Positions 1 through 8,873 of a stretch of 64,000 bases of DNA are shown here, one piece after another. How positions within the stretch are numbered: the first letter of the stretch is position 1; the number at the start of each line of letters is the position of its first letter. Position numbers and translations under genes: made by a program. Source of the stretch: Bubalus kerabau (taxonomy: Eukaryota > Chordata > Mammalia > Artiodactyla > Bovidae); the NCBI RefSeq assembly GCF_029407905.1, contig NW_026577882.1:3596001-3660000 (forward strand). The letters are read 5' to 3'. The notes beneath the pieces were generated by a model. That model ran no database searches, was not told where the DNA came from, and saw only the letters and a list, made by a program, of their open reading frames with translations.

Positions 1-3000
1 TGAACAGATCTTGAGGTCTCCCTTAGGGGAAGCTAACCCATTCTTCCAAATAGAGGCTTCCAAACGCAGGCCGCTTGGCTGCCTCTTGCTCTCTGAAGGA
101 GGCCTGCTTTTCCCGCCTCCTATGAACCCCACATCCCAGCCTCTGGGAAAAGCGGATCTTGAAGATCTTTTCTCAGGGGTTGTTTCCACGGAGCTGGGGC
201 CGAGCCTGGAGCCCCAAACGCACAGGGGAAGAAAAACCACATGGACAAGTCTTTGCTCTCTAGGAGAGCTCTAGTGAACCTCACTCTGTCAGGAACGTTC
301 TTGTTTCCTATGGAGACACCCCTGTCTGTGAAGCTGTGTACCGAACATGGAGACACAGAGTCTGATTCTCTCTGTGCAGCTTTGAAGCTGTCGTTCAAAC
401 AACAGCTTGAAAATCCATACAATGCTCTTCCTTACCCGTGACACAGTTCTCATTGCTATACCCCTTGGCAGTATTTAGAAATCCATACCCAAACCCTTCT
501 CCTAGTAGGCCTGGGTCCTAGTTCGGAGGAACATGCAATGGCGGAGCTGAGGCCAGTAAGGCACCAGTCAGGTCTCACACACTCTGGCAGCCTGATCGTC
601 CAGGGACACTAAGGCCTGTTGTGCCTTGCAGGAGGCTCGCTTGCGTTACCTCCTGTGAACTGCGTTTGCCAGCCTGGGGGAATAGCGGTCCCTGGAGATC
701 TTTTCTCAGGGGCTCCTTCCCCTGAGCTGGGGCGGACCTCAGGGACCCAACTCACAGGGCAAGGCAAAACCATATGGACAGGTCTATGCTCTGTAGCAGA
801 CTTCTAGTGAACCTCATCTCTCAGGAACATTCTTGGCTCCTATAGAGACACTTCTGTGTGTGAAGCTGCGTACCTAACATAGGGGCACAGAGAGCCTGAT
901 TCTCTCAGTTCATTTTGACCCTGTCGTTCAGAAAACAGCTTGAGAATCCATAAAATGCTCTCCCTTACCGCTGAGAGAATTCTCACTGCTGTAGCCCTTG
1001 GCACTTTGTAGAAATCCGCACCCAAACGCTTCTCCAAATAGGCCTGGGTCCTAGTTCGGAGGAACAGGCAATGGTGGAACTGAGGCCAGCAAGGCAACAG
1101 TCAGGTTTCACACACTCTGGCAGCCTGCTCCTCCAGGGACAGTAAGGCCTCTTTTTCTCTGCAGGAGATTCGCTTGCCTTACTTCCTGTGAACAGCGTTT
1201 CCCAGCCTCAGCGAAGTGGTTCCTGGAGATGTTTTCTCAGGGACAGTTTCCCCGGAGGTGTGGCGGACCTCGGGGACCCAACTCACAGGGGAAGGAAAAA
1301 CCACATGGACAGGTCTATGCTCTGTAGGAGAGGTTTAGTGAACCTAATCTCTCAGGAACATTCTTGGCTCCTATAGAGACAACTCTGTGTGTGAAGCTAC
1401 ACTCCCAACATTGGGGAACAGGGATCTTGGTTCTCTCCGTGGGGTGCTGATGCTTTGTAGTAAAGCACCTGCTTGAGAATCCATCCTCTTAGGCTTCCCT
1501 CGCCTTGACAGAGGTCTCATTGCTGTAGCCCTTTGCAGTTTCAAAGAAGAAGACCCTTACCCTTCATAAAGTAGGCCCTTGTCCTAGTTTGAATGGAAAG
1601 GCAATAGCTGAGCTGAGGCCAATAAGGAGCCAGTCCCCTCTGACACATTCCCGAAGCCTGCTCCTTCATGGAATATAACTCTAGAATCTTGGAATATCTT
1701 TGCAAGGCTGGCAAAGGGCAGTCAGGAACCAGCGCCCTGCCTCTGGAATTACCGACTTCTGAGCAGATCTGGAGGTCTCCTTTAGGAGAAGCTAACCCAT
1801 TCCTTCCAAATAGAGGCTTCAAAACACAGGCAGGTTGGCTGCCTTTCGTGCCCGAAGGAGGCCTGCTTTTCTCTCCTCCTATGAACCCCAGTTCCCAGCC
1901 TCTGGGAAAAGCGTATCTTGAAGATATTTTCTCAGGGTTTTTTCCACGGAGCTGGGGCCGAGCCCGGGGCCCAAAGGCACAGGGGAAGGCAAGACCACAT
2001 GGACAGGTCTATGCTCTGTAGCAGACCTCTAGTGAACCTCATCTCTCAGGAGCATTCTTGGCTCCTACAGAGACACCTCTGTGTGTGAAGCTGCGTACCT
2101 AACATAGGGGCACAGAGAGCCTGATTCTCTCTGTTCATTTTGACGCTGTCATTCAGAAAACAACTTGAGAATCCATAAAATGCTCTCCCTTACCACCGAG
2201 AGAATTCTCACTGCTGTAGCCCTTGGCACTTTGTAGAAATCTGCACCCAAACGCTTTTCCAAGTAGGCCTGGGTGCTAGCTCGGATGAACAGGCAATGGT
2301 GGAGCTGAGGCCAGTAAGGCAACAGTCAGGTTTCACACATTCTGGCAGCCTGCTCCTCCAGGGACTGTAAGGCCTCTTTTACTCTGCAGGAGATTCGCTT
2401 GCCTTACTTCCTGTGAACAGCATTTCCCAGCCTAGGCGAAGCGGTTCCTGGAGATCTTTTCCCAGGGACAGTTTCCCCGGAGGTGTGGTGGACCTCGAGG
2501 ACCCAACTCACAGGGGAAGGCAAAACCACATGGACAGGTCTATGCTCTGTAGGAGAGGTTTAGTGAACCTAATCTCTCAGGAACATTCTTGGCTCCTATA
2601 GAGACAACTCTGTGTGTGAAGCTACACTCCCAACATTGGTGCACAGGGAGCTTGATTCTCTCCGTGGGGTGCTGATGCTTTGTGGCAAAGAACCTGCTTG
2701 AGAATCCATCCTCTTAGGCTTCCCTCACCTTGACAGAGGTCTCATTGCTGTAGCCCTTGGCAGTTTGCAAAGAAGAAGACCCTTACCCTTCATAAAGTAG
2801 GGCCTTGTCCTAGTTTGAATGGAAAGGCAATAGCTGAGCTGAGGTCAATAAGGAGCCAGTCCCGTCTGACACATTCCCGAAGCCTGCTCCTTCATGGAAT
2901 ATAACTCTAGAATCTAGGAATATCTTTGCAAGGCTAGCAAAGGGCAGTCAGGAACCAGTACCCTGCCTCTGGAATTACCGACTTCTGAGCAGATCTGGAG

Positions 3001-3590
3001 GTCTCCTTTAGGAGAAGCTAACCCATTCCTTCCAAATAGAGGCTTCAAAACACAGGCAGGTGGGCTGCCTTTTCGTTCCCTATGGAGGCGTGCTTTTCTC
3101 TCCTCCTACGAACCCCGGTTCCCAGACACTGGGAAAAGCGTATCTTGAAGATATTTTCTCAGGGGTTGTTTCCACGGAGCTGGGGCCGAGCCTGGAGACC
3201 CAAAGGCACAGGGGAAGGCAAGACCACATGGACAAGCCTTTGCTCTTTAGTATAGCTCTAATGAACCTCACTCTGTCAGGATCTTTCTTGATTCCTACGG
3301 AGACACACCTGTGTGTGAAGCTGCGGGCACAGAGAGCCTGATTACCCCTGTGCAGCGCTGAGTCTGGGCGGCTAAACAACAGCTTGGGAATGCAGCCTGG
3401 GGCGCTTCCCTTCCCTCGGACAGAGCTCTCCTTGCGGTAGGCCTTGGTAGTTTGCATACAATGGGGCCCTAAGCCCTCTGCAAGTTGGCCTGGCTCCTAG
3501 GTCCAAAGGGCAGGCCAGAGCGGAGCTGAGGCTGTCCGGCTCCAGACACATCTCCCATACTCCTACATCCTGCTCCTACCCGGGCGTGAA
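1..3590. repeat. Tandem repeat, ~532-bp units in a ~1226-bp higher-order period
   Basis: Six related units are recognisable by a shared block reading roughly GGAGGCCTGCTTTT..CCTCCTATGAAC, starting near 98, 631, 1164, 1858, 2389 and 3084. Spacings are 533, 533, 694, 531 and 695 bp. Units fall into form A (98, 1858, 3084) and form B (631, 1164, 2389). The B copies at 1164 and 2389 carry about 163 extra bases at their end, containing CAGATCTGGAGGTCTCC. A+B therefore gives a higher-order period of about 1226 bp, and the first period has one additional B unit. Each unit holds a conserved CCACATGGACA block and a GAGAATCCAT block. Short open frames such as 1188-1376 and 2413-2601 repeat with the unit but show no recognisable protein. 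I do not recognise the family. It could be an unlisted bovine satellite or a duplicated promoter-like part of the CpG-rich element that follows directly. The array is cut by the window start. Confidence 0.8.
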
Positions 3591-3639
3591 CGCTAGAAGC
3601 TGGGAAGGTACCTGGACCGTGCAGGGGCGGGGCGAACGC

Positions 3640-3860
3640 GGGCGGCGTGGGGTGGGGCTCGGCTTCTGGCGGGGTTGGGGGCTGGCTTCCCAGTTGTGCT
3701 CCCGGGGGTCGCCACTGCGGCTGGGAACGCGCCGGGAGCGCACCCGGGGCGGGGTAAACCTGGGCTGCGCGGGTCGGGGGTCGGCTCATGGGGGGGATGG
3801 GGAGGGGTTCCCAGTTGCGCTCTCGGGGGTTGCAACTGCGGCTGGGAATGCCCATTTCTT
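3640..3860 (+). repeat. GC-rich minisatellite inside CpG-rich element copy 1
   Basis: Two consecutive units of about 115-120 bp share the core CTGGCTTCCCAGTTGTGCTC, then GGGGTCGCCACTGCGGCTGGGAA, then an AACGCGCCGGGAGCGC tail. Starts are near 3658 and 3773. The second unit ends early in AATGCCCAT, exactly as the last unit of copy 2 does. The block contains many CpGs and G runs. Confidence 0.7.
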
Positions 3861-4377
3861 CCGCTCCTGGGTCCCCAAGGATCGCCATCCCGTGGGTGCA
3901 GTGGAGGGCTGCGAACCACAGGTAAGGGAACTGGGACTGCGTGGAGCAGGGAACCAAGTATTCCGCCGTCTGTTGGCACATTCTCGGAGCTCCCCAACCT
4001 GGCGGTCGCAGAAAGGCCTTGCCTTTGGGATCAAGGCCTTTACCGCTCCACCCCTCTGCTGAAAAATCTCAGAGTCTGCGTGGTTCTTCCAAGCAGCCTA
4101 GTGTCCGCTGGAAGTCCAAGGGACAGAACACTGAACTCTGGCCGGCTGGCCCAGCCCTGCTTCTGGCACTTTGTAAGCCAGCGGGCCCTTGAGCACCTGC
4201 TGGGATGGGAAAGGGAAGGGTCCACGGATTGCACCCTAGAAACTTAGTAGGGTGCATGGATTTCAAACCCTGGTGGCCTCCCAGGCAGCAAAGAAGGGGG
4301 GAGGGCACCTTGCTGCCCTTTCATGGCAGAATCTGTGGTTGTCCAGCTGCGTGGGCCTTTTCATGAGGACCCTGTGC

Positions 4378-4383
4378 AATAAA
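4378..4383 (+). promoter_or_regulatory. Poly(A)-signal-like AATAAA, element copy 1
   Basis: AATAAA sits inside GTGCAATAAAAGTTT, which is conserved with copy 2 at 8868-8873. Homology between the two copies stops 4-6 bases downstream. Position and conservation suggest the end of a transcript or a retroelement, but no poly(A) tract follows directly. Confidence 0.45.
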
Positions 4384-4389
4384 AGTTTG

Positions 4390-5941
4390 GTGTTTTGGAA
4401 CTGAATAATTAGAACGTGTAAAAGCTTTAAATTATGTGGTGGTGTAATTAAAAAACAAAACAAAACAAAACCAAGCTCCAAGTGTTTTGCAAATGGAGGT
4501 TTAAATATTGAAGGACTGTATTCCTTGCACTGTGGCATTCTATCAAGAAGTGTGCAGGATTTTTTTTTTTTTAAGAAAAGTGTTCGAAGTGAGGGAAACA
4601 GGAAACCCAGAGGTGCCCCTGTATTTTGGGGAAGGCCTTAGGAGGTCACTTGGAAATGCTGCTGGCTGTGCGGGAGGGCGGCAGATGGGCTGTGCAGGCT
4701 TGTCCTTTGCATGGATGTTCTTGTGTGTGGAAACCCAGCTCGGAGCCATCTCCTGATGTGTAAGAATTTCGCAGACAAACCTTGAGCTAAGCAATGCATT
4801 TTTTCCTAAGAAAATGTTTGTCTTAAGTGATGTAAATATCCTATGTATTTCCGCTAGACTCTGGCTTCAGGTCGGTTCCCCCAAAAGGCTCAGAAGCGAT
4901 TTGAACAAAACAGCATATTTTCCTCCTAGCTTGTTCTCCTTATCTATGTTAAGGAAATGATATATTTGCCTGCAATACTGCCTTTCTTCAAGATTCATGT
5001 CAATCAAGTTTTGGCCCGGGATGACTCACCTGCTGCCAATATTATCTCAATGCATGTCGTGGGGGAAGGGCCTGGTGCCATTCCCTGAAACAGTTCCTTT
5101 CTTTCCTTAGCTGACTGCTAGTGCCTGTAGAATATCTGGCTAAAGACCAGCAGGGGGTACTCTTACTACCCACCCCCCCACCCCGCCTCGAGTCTAAGGC
5201 AGCAGCTTTCTCTATCTCTTTAATACTTTAATAACACTTGATGACACAAAAGCTCTGAGCGATCAAATCATATCAAATCTTCATTTCAGATTGAAGATGC
5301 ATTCCATGGTATTGCCATCTTAAGTCTTTCCATCGTTATGGAATATCTGTCCATGTATTCAGGATAGTTTTCAGCCAGGGTGTATAATTTCCAGTGTGCC
5401 AGTCTTGTCATCCTCCTTACATCCATGGCAAAGTGTTTTATTCATGTTGATATTATTGAAAGGGAATCTTTTAAAATTCCTTTTCAGATTATTATCTGCT
5501 AATGTATACAGATAAAACTGTGTAATCATTCATTTTTATCAGTTTGGACAGCTTGATAGTTGTCTTTAATTTCTTTACTTTCTGACACTTTAAGATTATC
5601 CTGGGACACATATGTAATGCCTCACCCCTAAATTCAGACATGTGTTCAAAGAACTTCTGTCCTTTTATTTATTTATTTATTCTTTACCATTGAAATCGTT
5701 TTGACTATGCTGGGTGTTTGTTGCTAGATGGAAGTAGCTAGGACCTCTGGACTGCAGTCTCTCATCTCTTGCTGACCTCTTGTTGACCTCTGCAGATTCC
5801 TGGTAGGTGGGAGCTTGTTAGTTCCTTGTTCCTTATCAGAACCTCCTGTGGTAAGTGTTTTTCTCTTCTCTGTTGCCTGGTAAGGGTGGGTGGTCATGGG
5901 CATCCCAAAGTTGGCTAGAAGTCAATTATTTAGGCAGGCTT
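4390..5941. other. Low-copy AT-rich DNA, no gene recognised
   Basis: I find no coding region with family resemblance here. Simple features are an A-rich (AAAAC)n stretch near 4449-4476, a T run of 12 near 4560-4571, a C-rich stretch near 5171-5190 and (TTTA)n near 5664-5682. The stretch around 5445-5525 weakly resembles an old L1 fragment in reverse orientation. The open frame at 4508-4756 has no recognisable motif. Confidence 0.5.
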
Positions 5942-5953
5942 GTGCATAGATAT
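5942..5953. repeat. Target site duplication, left copy, of Bov-A2
   Basis: GTGCATAGATAT is repeated perfectly at 6227-6238, on the other side of the SINE. Confidence 0.9.
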
Positions 5954-6226
5954 GGGAGAAGGCAATGGCACCCCACTCCTGGAAAATCCCAAGGGCGGAG
6001 GAGCCTGGTAGGCTGCAGTCCATGGGGTGGCTAAGAGTCGGACACCACTGAGCGACTTCACGTTCACTTTTCACTTTCATGCATAGGAGGAGGAAAAGGC
6101 AACCCACTCCAGTGTTCTTGCCTAGAGAACCCCAGGGACTGCGGGGCCTGGTGGGCTGCCATCTATGGCGTGGCACAGGGTTGGCCTCAACTGAACCACT
6201 TAGCAGCTGCAGCAGCAGCAGCAGCA
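5954..6226 (+). mobile_element. Bov-A2 SINE
   Basis: Typical dimeric ruminant Bov-A2. The first Bov-A half begins GGGAGAAGGCAATGGCACCC and contains GGCTGCAGTCCATGGGGT and AAGAGTCGGACACCACTGAG. The second half begins GGAAAAGGCAACCCACTCC and ends in the characteristic (CAG)n tail near 6206-6226. A perfect 12-bp target duplication flanks it, so the insertion is complete. This family is confined to ruminants and supports the host assignment. The open frame at 5922-6176 on the minus strand lies mostly inside the SINE and is not a gene. Confidence 0.95.
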
Positions 6227-6238
6227 GTGCATAGATAT
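6227..6238. repeat. Target site duplication, right copy, of Bov-A2
   Basis: GTGCATAGATAT follows the (CAG)n tail and is identical to 5942-5953. The first base could equally be counted as the end of the tail. Confidence 0.9.
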
Positions 6239-6944
6239 CAAAGGGGATGAGAACAGTCAGGTAGGATCACATATGTCACCGTGAAACACTACTTCTCCTC
6301 TTAGCCAAAGCTAACAAAAGATTTCTGTTCTAGGTCAACCTAGAAGAGATCACTTAAGAGGTAAAGAAACTTAAACTCCATTAGCAAAGGCAGTTCAACA
6401 TCTCAAGAAAACTTGTGCTAGGCACAAAACTCTTTTCTGGGGGCCTACTTTCCCTACAACCTCCTTATCCCATTCTGTACCCATTCCTTTGCTTCTCCCG
6501 TCCTGAAAATGCCACCTCTAAGACAGAACTACTTCGTTTTCCTTCTTAAAGTGTGATTGCATTCCATAAATTCTTGTAATAACAAGTTATACATTTCCCT
6601 TCAGCAACCAAGAACTGACTCTTATATTGGCATTTGATAGATTGGTGAGCATACCTATCAGTGATAATAGCGCCCACCCCGCTTCCTGCAAGAACAGAAC
6701 AAAACAAAACAAAACAAAAAAATTGCTTTCTTACATTTAATATGTTCGGATGGTGCCAGTCACTATTCATGCATAGTCAAAAATCTCTTTTGTTTCTGTG
6801 TAAAAGGGAGGTCCTTTCAAGTCGTGAATGTTTAAGAAGTTTCATTTATTTGGAAGTGACCTAGCTATTCAATACACTGTCGTCACTTAGTTTAGCACCA
6901 GGATAGAAACTCAGGTAACCAAAACACCTGGAGGAACGATTGTA
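6239..6944. other. Low-copy AT-rich DNA, no gene recognised
   Basis: Nothing coding is supported. An (AAAAC)n tract lies near 6691-6720. Short frames at 6546-6770 and 6661-6864 lie on opposite strands over the same bases and show no family motifs. Confidence 0.5.
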
Positions 6945-7128
6945 AGTTCAGTTCAGTTCAGTTGCTCAGTCGAGTCTGACTCTTTGTGACCCCGTGGCCT
7001 GCAGGACGCCAGGCTTCCGTGTCCATCACCAACTCCAGGGGCTTGCTCAAACTCATGTCCATCGAGTCAGTGATGCCATCCAACCATCTTATCCTCTGTC
7101 ATCCCCTTCTCCTCTGCCTTCAATCAAG
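6945..7128 (-). mobile_element. BovB (RTE-type LINE) 3'-end fragment, ART2A-like
   Basis: The plus strand starts with (AGTTC)n repeats near 6946-6963, followed by TTGCTCAGTCGAGTCTGACTC and the block CACGTCCATC/ATCGAGTCAGTGATGCCATC as seen in BovB 3' ends. Read on the minus strand, it ends with the (ACTGA)n tail typical of BovB and its short derivatives. Only about 180 bases of the 3' end are present. BovB is abundant in ruminants and is thought to have entered the lineage by horizontal transfer. Confidence 0.8.
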
Positions 7129-7841
7129 ACTATGAGAGGCGGATATTTTAGAGTATAATTATTGTTAAGAGTTTATCTAAAAGCTCATATCACATTTACA
7201 TTTTTTACATTGGTTGTTGCTGTTTCCAGGTACTTTCTTGCTGACAAGCTTGTGACACATATAACAATAGAGCAATTTTTACCTCAAAAGAAACCTAGGC
7301 ACTATGAACATGTTGTGCTTAATGTTGTTGACTCTTAGACATGTCTATAGTGGAGGAGCAAAACAAAAAATACTAGATATTTAATATTGACTAGTTCCCA
7401 GTTCACGGGACTCTGACGTTCATTTAGGTCAATGTTTTCTTGTATTTCCAGCAGTTTGATTTGGAAGGGCTGCCTTGTCTTGAGACCATTGAAATCAGAA
7501 CTCAGAACTTGAGCAATATTATCAAAAAACACAAGGCTCACACTGACACATACCTTAATCCAGACAGACAGACAAGACATCTTCCAGTTTTCCGCCTGAG
7601 ATTTAAAATATTTCTTTGAGCCGTTTTCCTGGGGAGTGGGGGGGGGGGGGAGTGAGGGTGGCAGCGAGGCAGGCTTGGGTAACAAGCTAATTGTTGGTCA
7701 TTGCATATGCAAAGAACCAGCTTTCCGGGTTCCAAGGAAAAAAGTTTCCTTGGTAACCAACTTTGTCTGGTTCTATAGAATATCATGGCCCTCCTAGGTC
7801 AGGTCATCTTGCCTTTCTGTAGTCCTCGTTTTATCCCTAAA
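7129..7841. other. Low-copy DNA with a 13-G run, no gene recognised
   Basis: No coding feature is supported. A run of 13 G lies at 7638-7650. The 116-aa minus-strand frame at 7335-7685 owes its N-terminal proline-rich stretch to that run on the opposite strand and has no recognisable domain. Confidence 0.5.
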
Positions 7842-7994
7842 TCATAGACAGCTTGGATTGTCTCTGTGGGGTGTATGTATTGTCCTCATGTTTGACCTGG
7901 CGGCAGCAGTGAGGTCCGAGAGCCTCTCCTGGAACCGGGCGTGGGGACGGGGCTCACCGAGAGCCACTGGTGAAGGTGGGCAGCGCCCCTGGAG

Positions 7995-8400
7995 CGCGGC
8001 AGGGGCGGGGCGAACCCGGGCGGCGCAGGGCGGGTGTCGGCTCCTGGCGGGGGTAGGGGAGGGCTTCCCAGTTGTGCTCTCGGAGATGGCCACTGCAGCT
8101 GGAAACGCGCCGGGAGCGCAGCCAGGGTGGGGTAAACCTGGGCTGCACAGGTCGAGATTACGCTCGCTGTGGGTGGGGGGTCGGTCCCTGTTGTGCTCCC
8201 GGGGGTCCCCAATATGGCTGGGAACCCGCCGGGAGCCCGGCAGGGCCGGGGCGAAACCTGGCGGCGCGGGGCGGGGTGGGGTTCCGTTCGCAGTGGGGGT
8301 CGGCTCCTGGCGGGGGTGGGGGAGGGCTTTCCAGATGTGCTGTTGGGGGTCGCCATTGCGGCTGGGAATGCCCATTTCGTGAACTCCTGGATCCCCAAGG
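7995..8400 (+). repeat. GC-rich minisatellite inside CpG-rich element copy 2
   Basis: Three related units begin near 8036 (GTCGGCTCCTGGCGGGGGT), 8178 and 8299, at spacings of about 142 and 121 bp. G-run clusters such as GGGGCGGGGTGGGG near 8262-8275 and GGGGGTGGGGGAGGG near 8314-8328 could fold as G-quadruplexes. CpG density is high compared with the 4390-7841 interval. Confidence 0.7.
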
Positions 8401-8867
8401 ATCGGCATCCATTGGCCACAGCGGAGGGGTGCGGAACACAGGTAAGGGAACGGGGACTGCCTGGAGCAGGGAACCATGTATTCCGCCCTGTGTTGGCACA
8501 GTCTCAGAGCTCCCCAACCTAGCGGTCACAGAAAGGCCTCGTCTTTGGGGTCAAGGCCTTTACCGCTCCACCCCTCTGCTGAAAAACCTCAGAGTCTGCG
8601 CGGTTTTCCCAAGCAGCCTAGTGTCCGCTGGAAGTCCAAGGGACAGAACCCTGAATTCTGGCCGGCTGGCCCAGCCCTGCTTCTGGCACTTTGTAGGCCA
8701 GCGGGCCCTGGAGCACCTGCTAGGATGGGAAAGGGAAGGGTACGCGAATTGCACCCTGGTGGCCGCCGAGGCAGCAAAGAAGGGGGGAGGGCACCTTACT
8801 GCCCTTTAATGGCAGACAGAATCTGTGGCTGTCCTGCTGCGTGGGCCTTTTCATGGGGACCTTGTGC

Positions 8868-8873
8868 AATAAA
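8868..8873 (+). promoter_or_regulatory. Poly(A)-signal-like AATAAA, element copy 2
   Basis: AATAAA in the same GTGCAATAAAAGTTT context as 4378-4383. The satellite begins 6-7 bases downstream. Confidence 0.45.

Larger units (their letters stand above)
3591..4389 (+). other. CpG-rich AATAAA-terminated element, copy 1
   Basis: This segment follows the 532-bp tandem array without a gap. Its first half (about 3610-3860) is very GC- and CpG-rich and holds two and a bit copies of a roughly 120-bp minisatellite, with unit starts near 3658 and 3773. A perfect donor-like CAG|GTAAGG lies at 3919-3927. The second half is less GC-rich and ends shortly after AATAAA at 4378-4383. The same order (minisatellite, donor-like site, AATAAA, end within a few bases) recurs at 7900-8879, so this is a defined repeated unit. 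Copy 1 has 34 extra bases near 4230-4263 that copy 2 lacks. No convincing protein is encoded: open frames exist in all phases, as expected for GC-rich DNA. Candidates are an LTR-like element, a retrocopied transcript end, or a satellite-associated insertion sequence. I cannot assign it to a named family. Confidence 0.6.

Noticed and set aside
3586..4247. Overlapping frames of 134-190 codons in the CpG-rich element, also at 7842-8809
   Set aside because: Low-complexity Gly/Arg/Pro-rich translations in all phases on both strands over a minisatellite; the two copies do not preserve one common frame.
5922..6176. 84-codon minus-strand frame
   Set aside because: Lies almost wholly in the Bov-A2 SINE.
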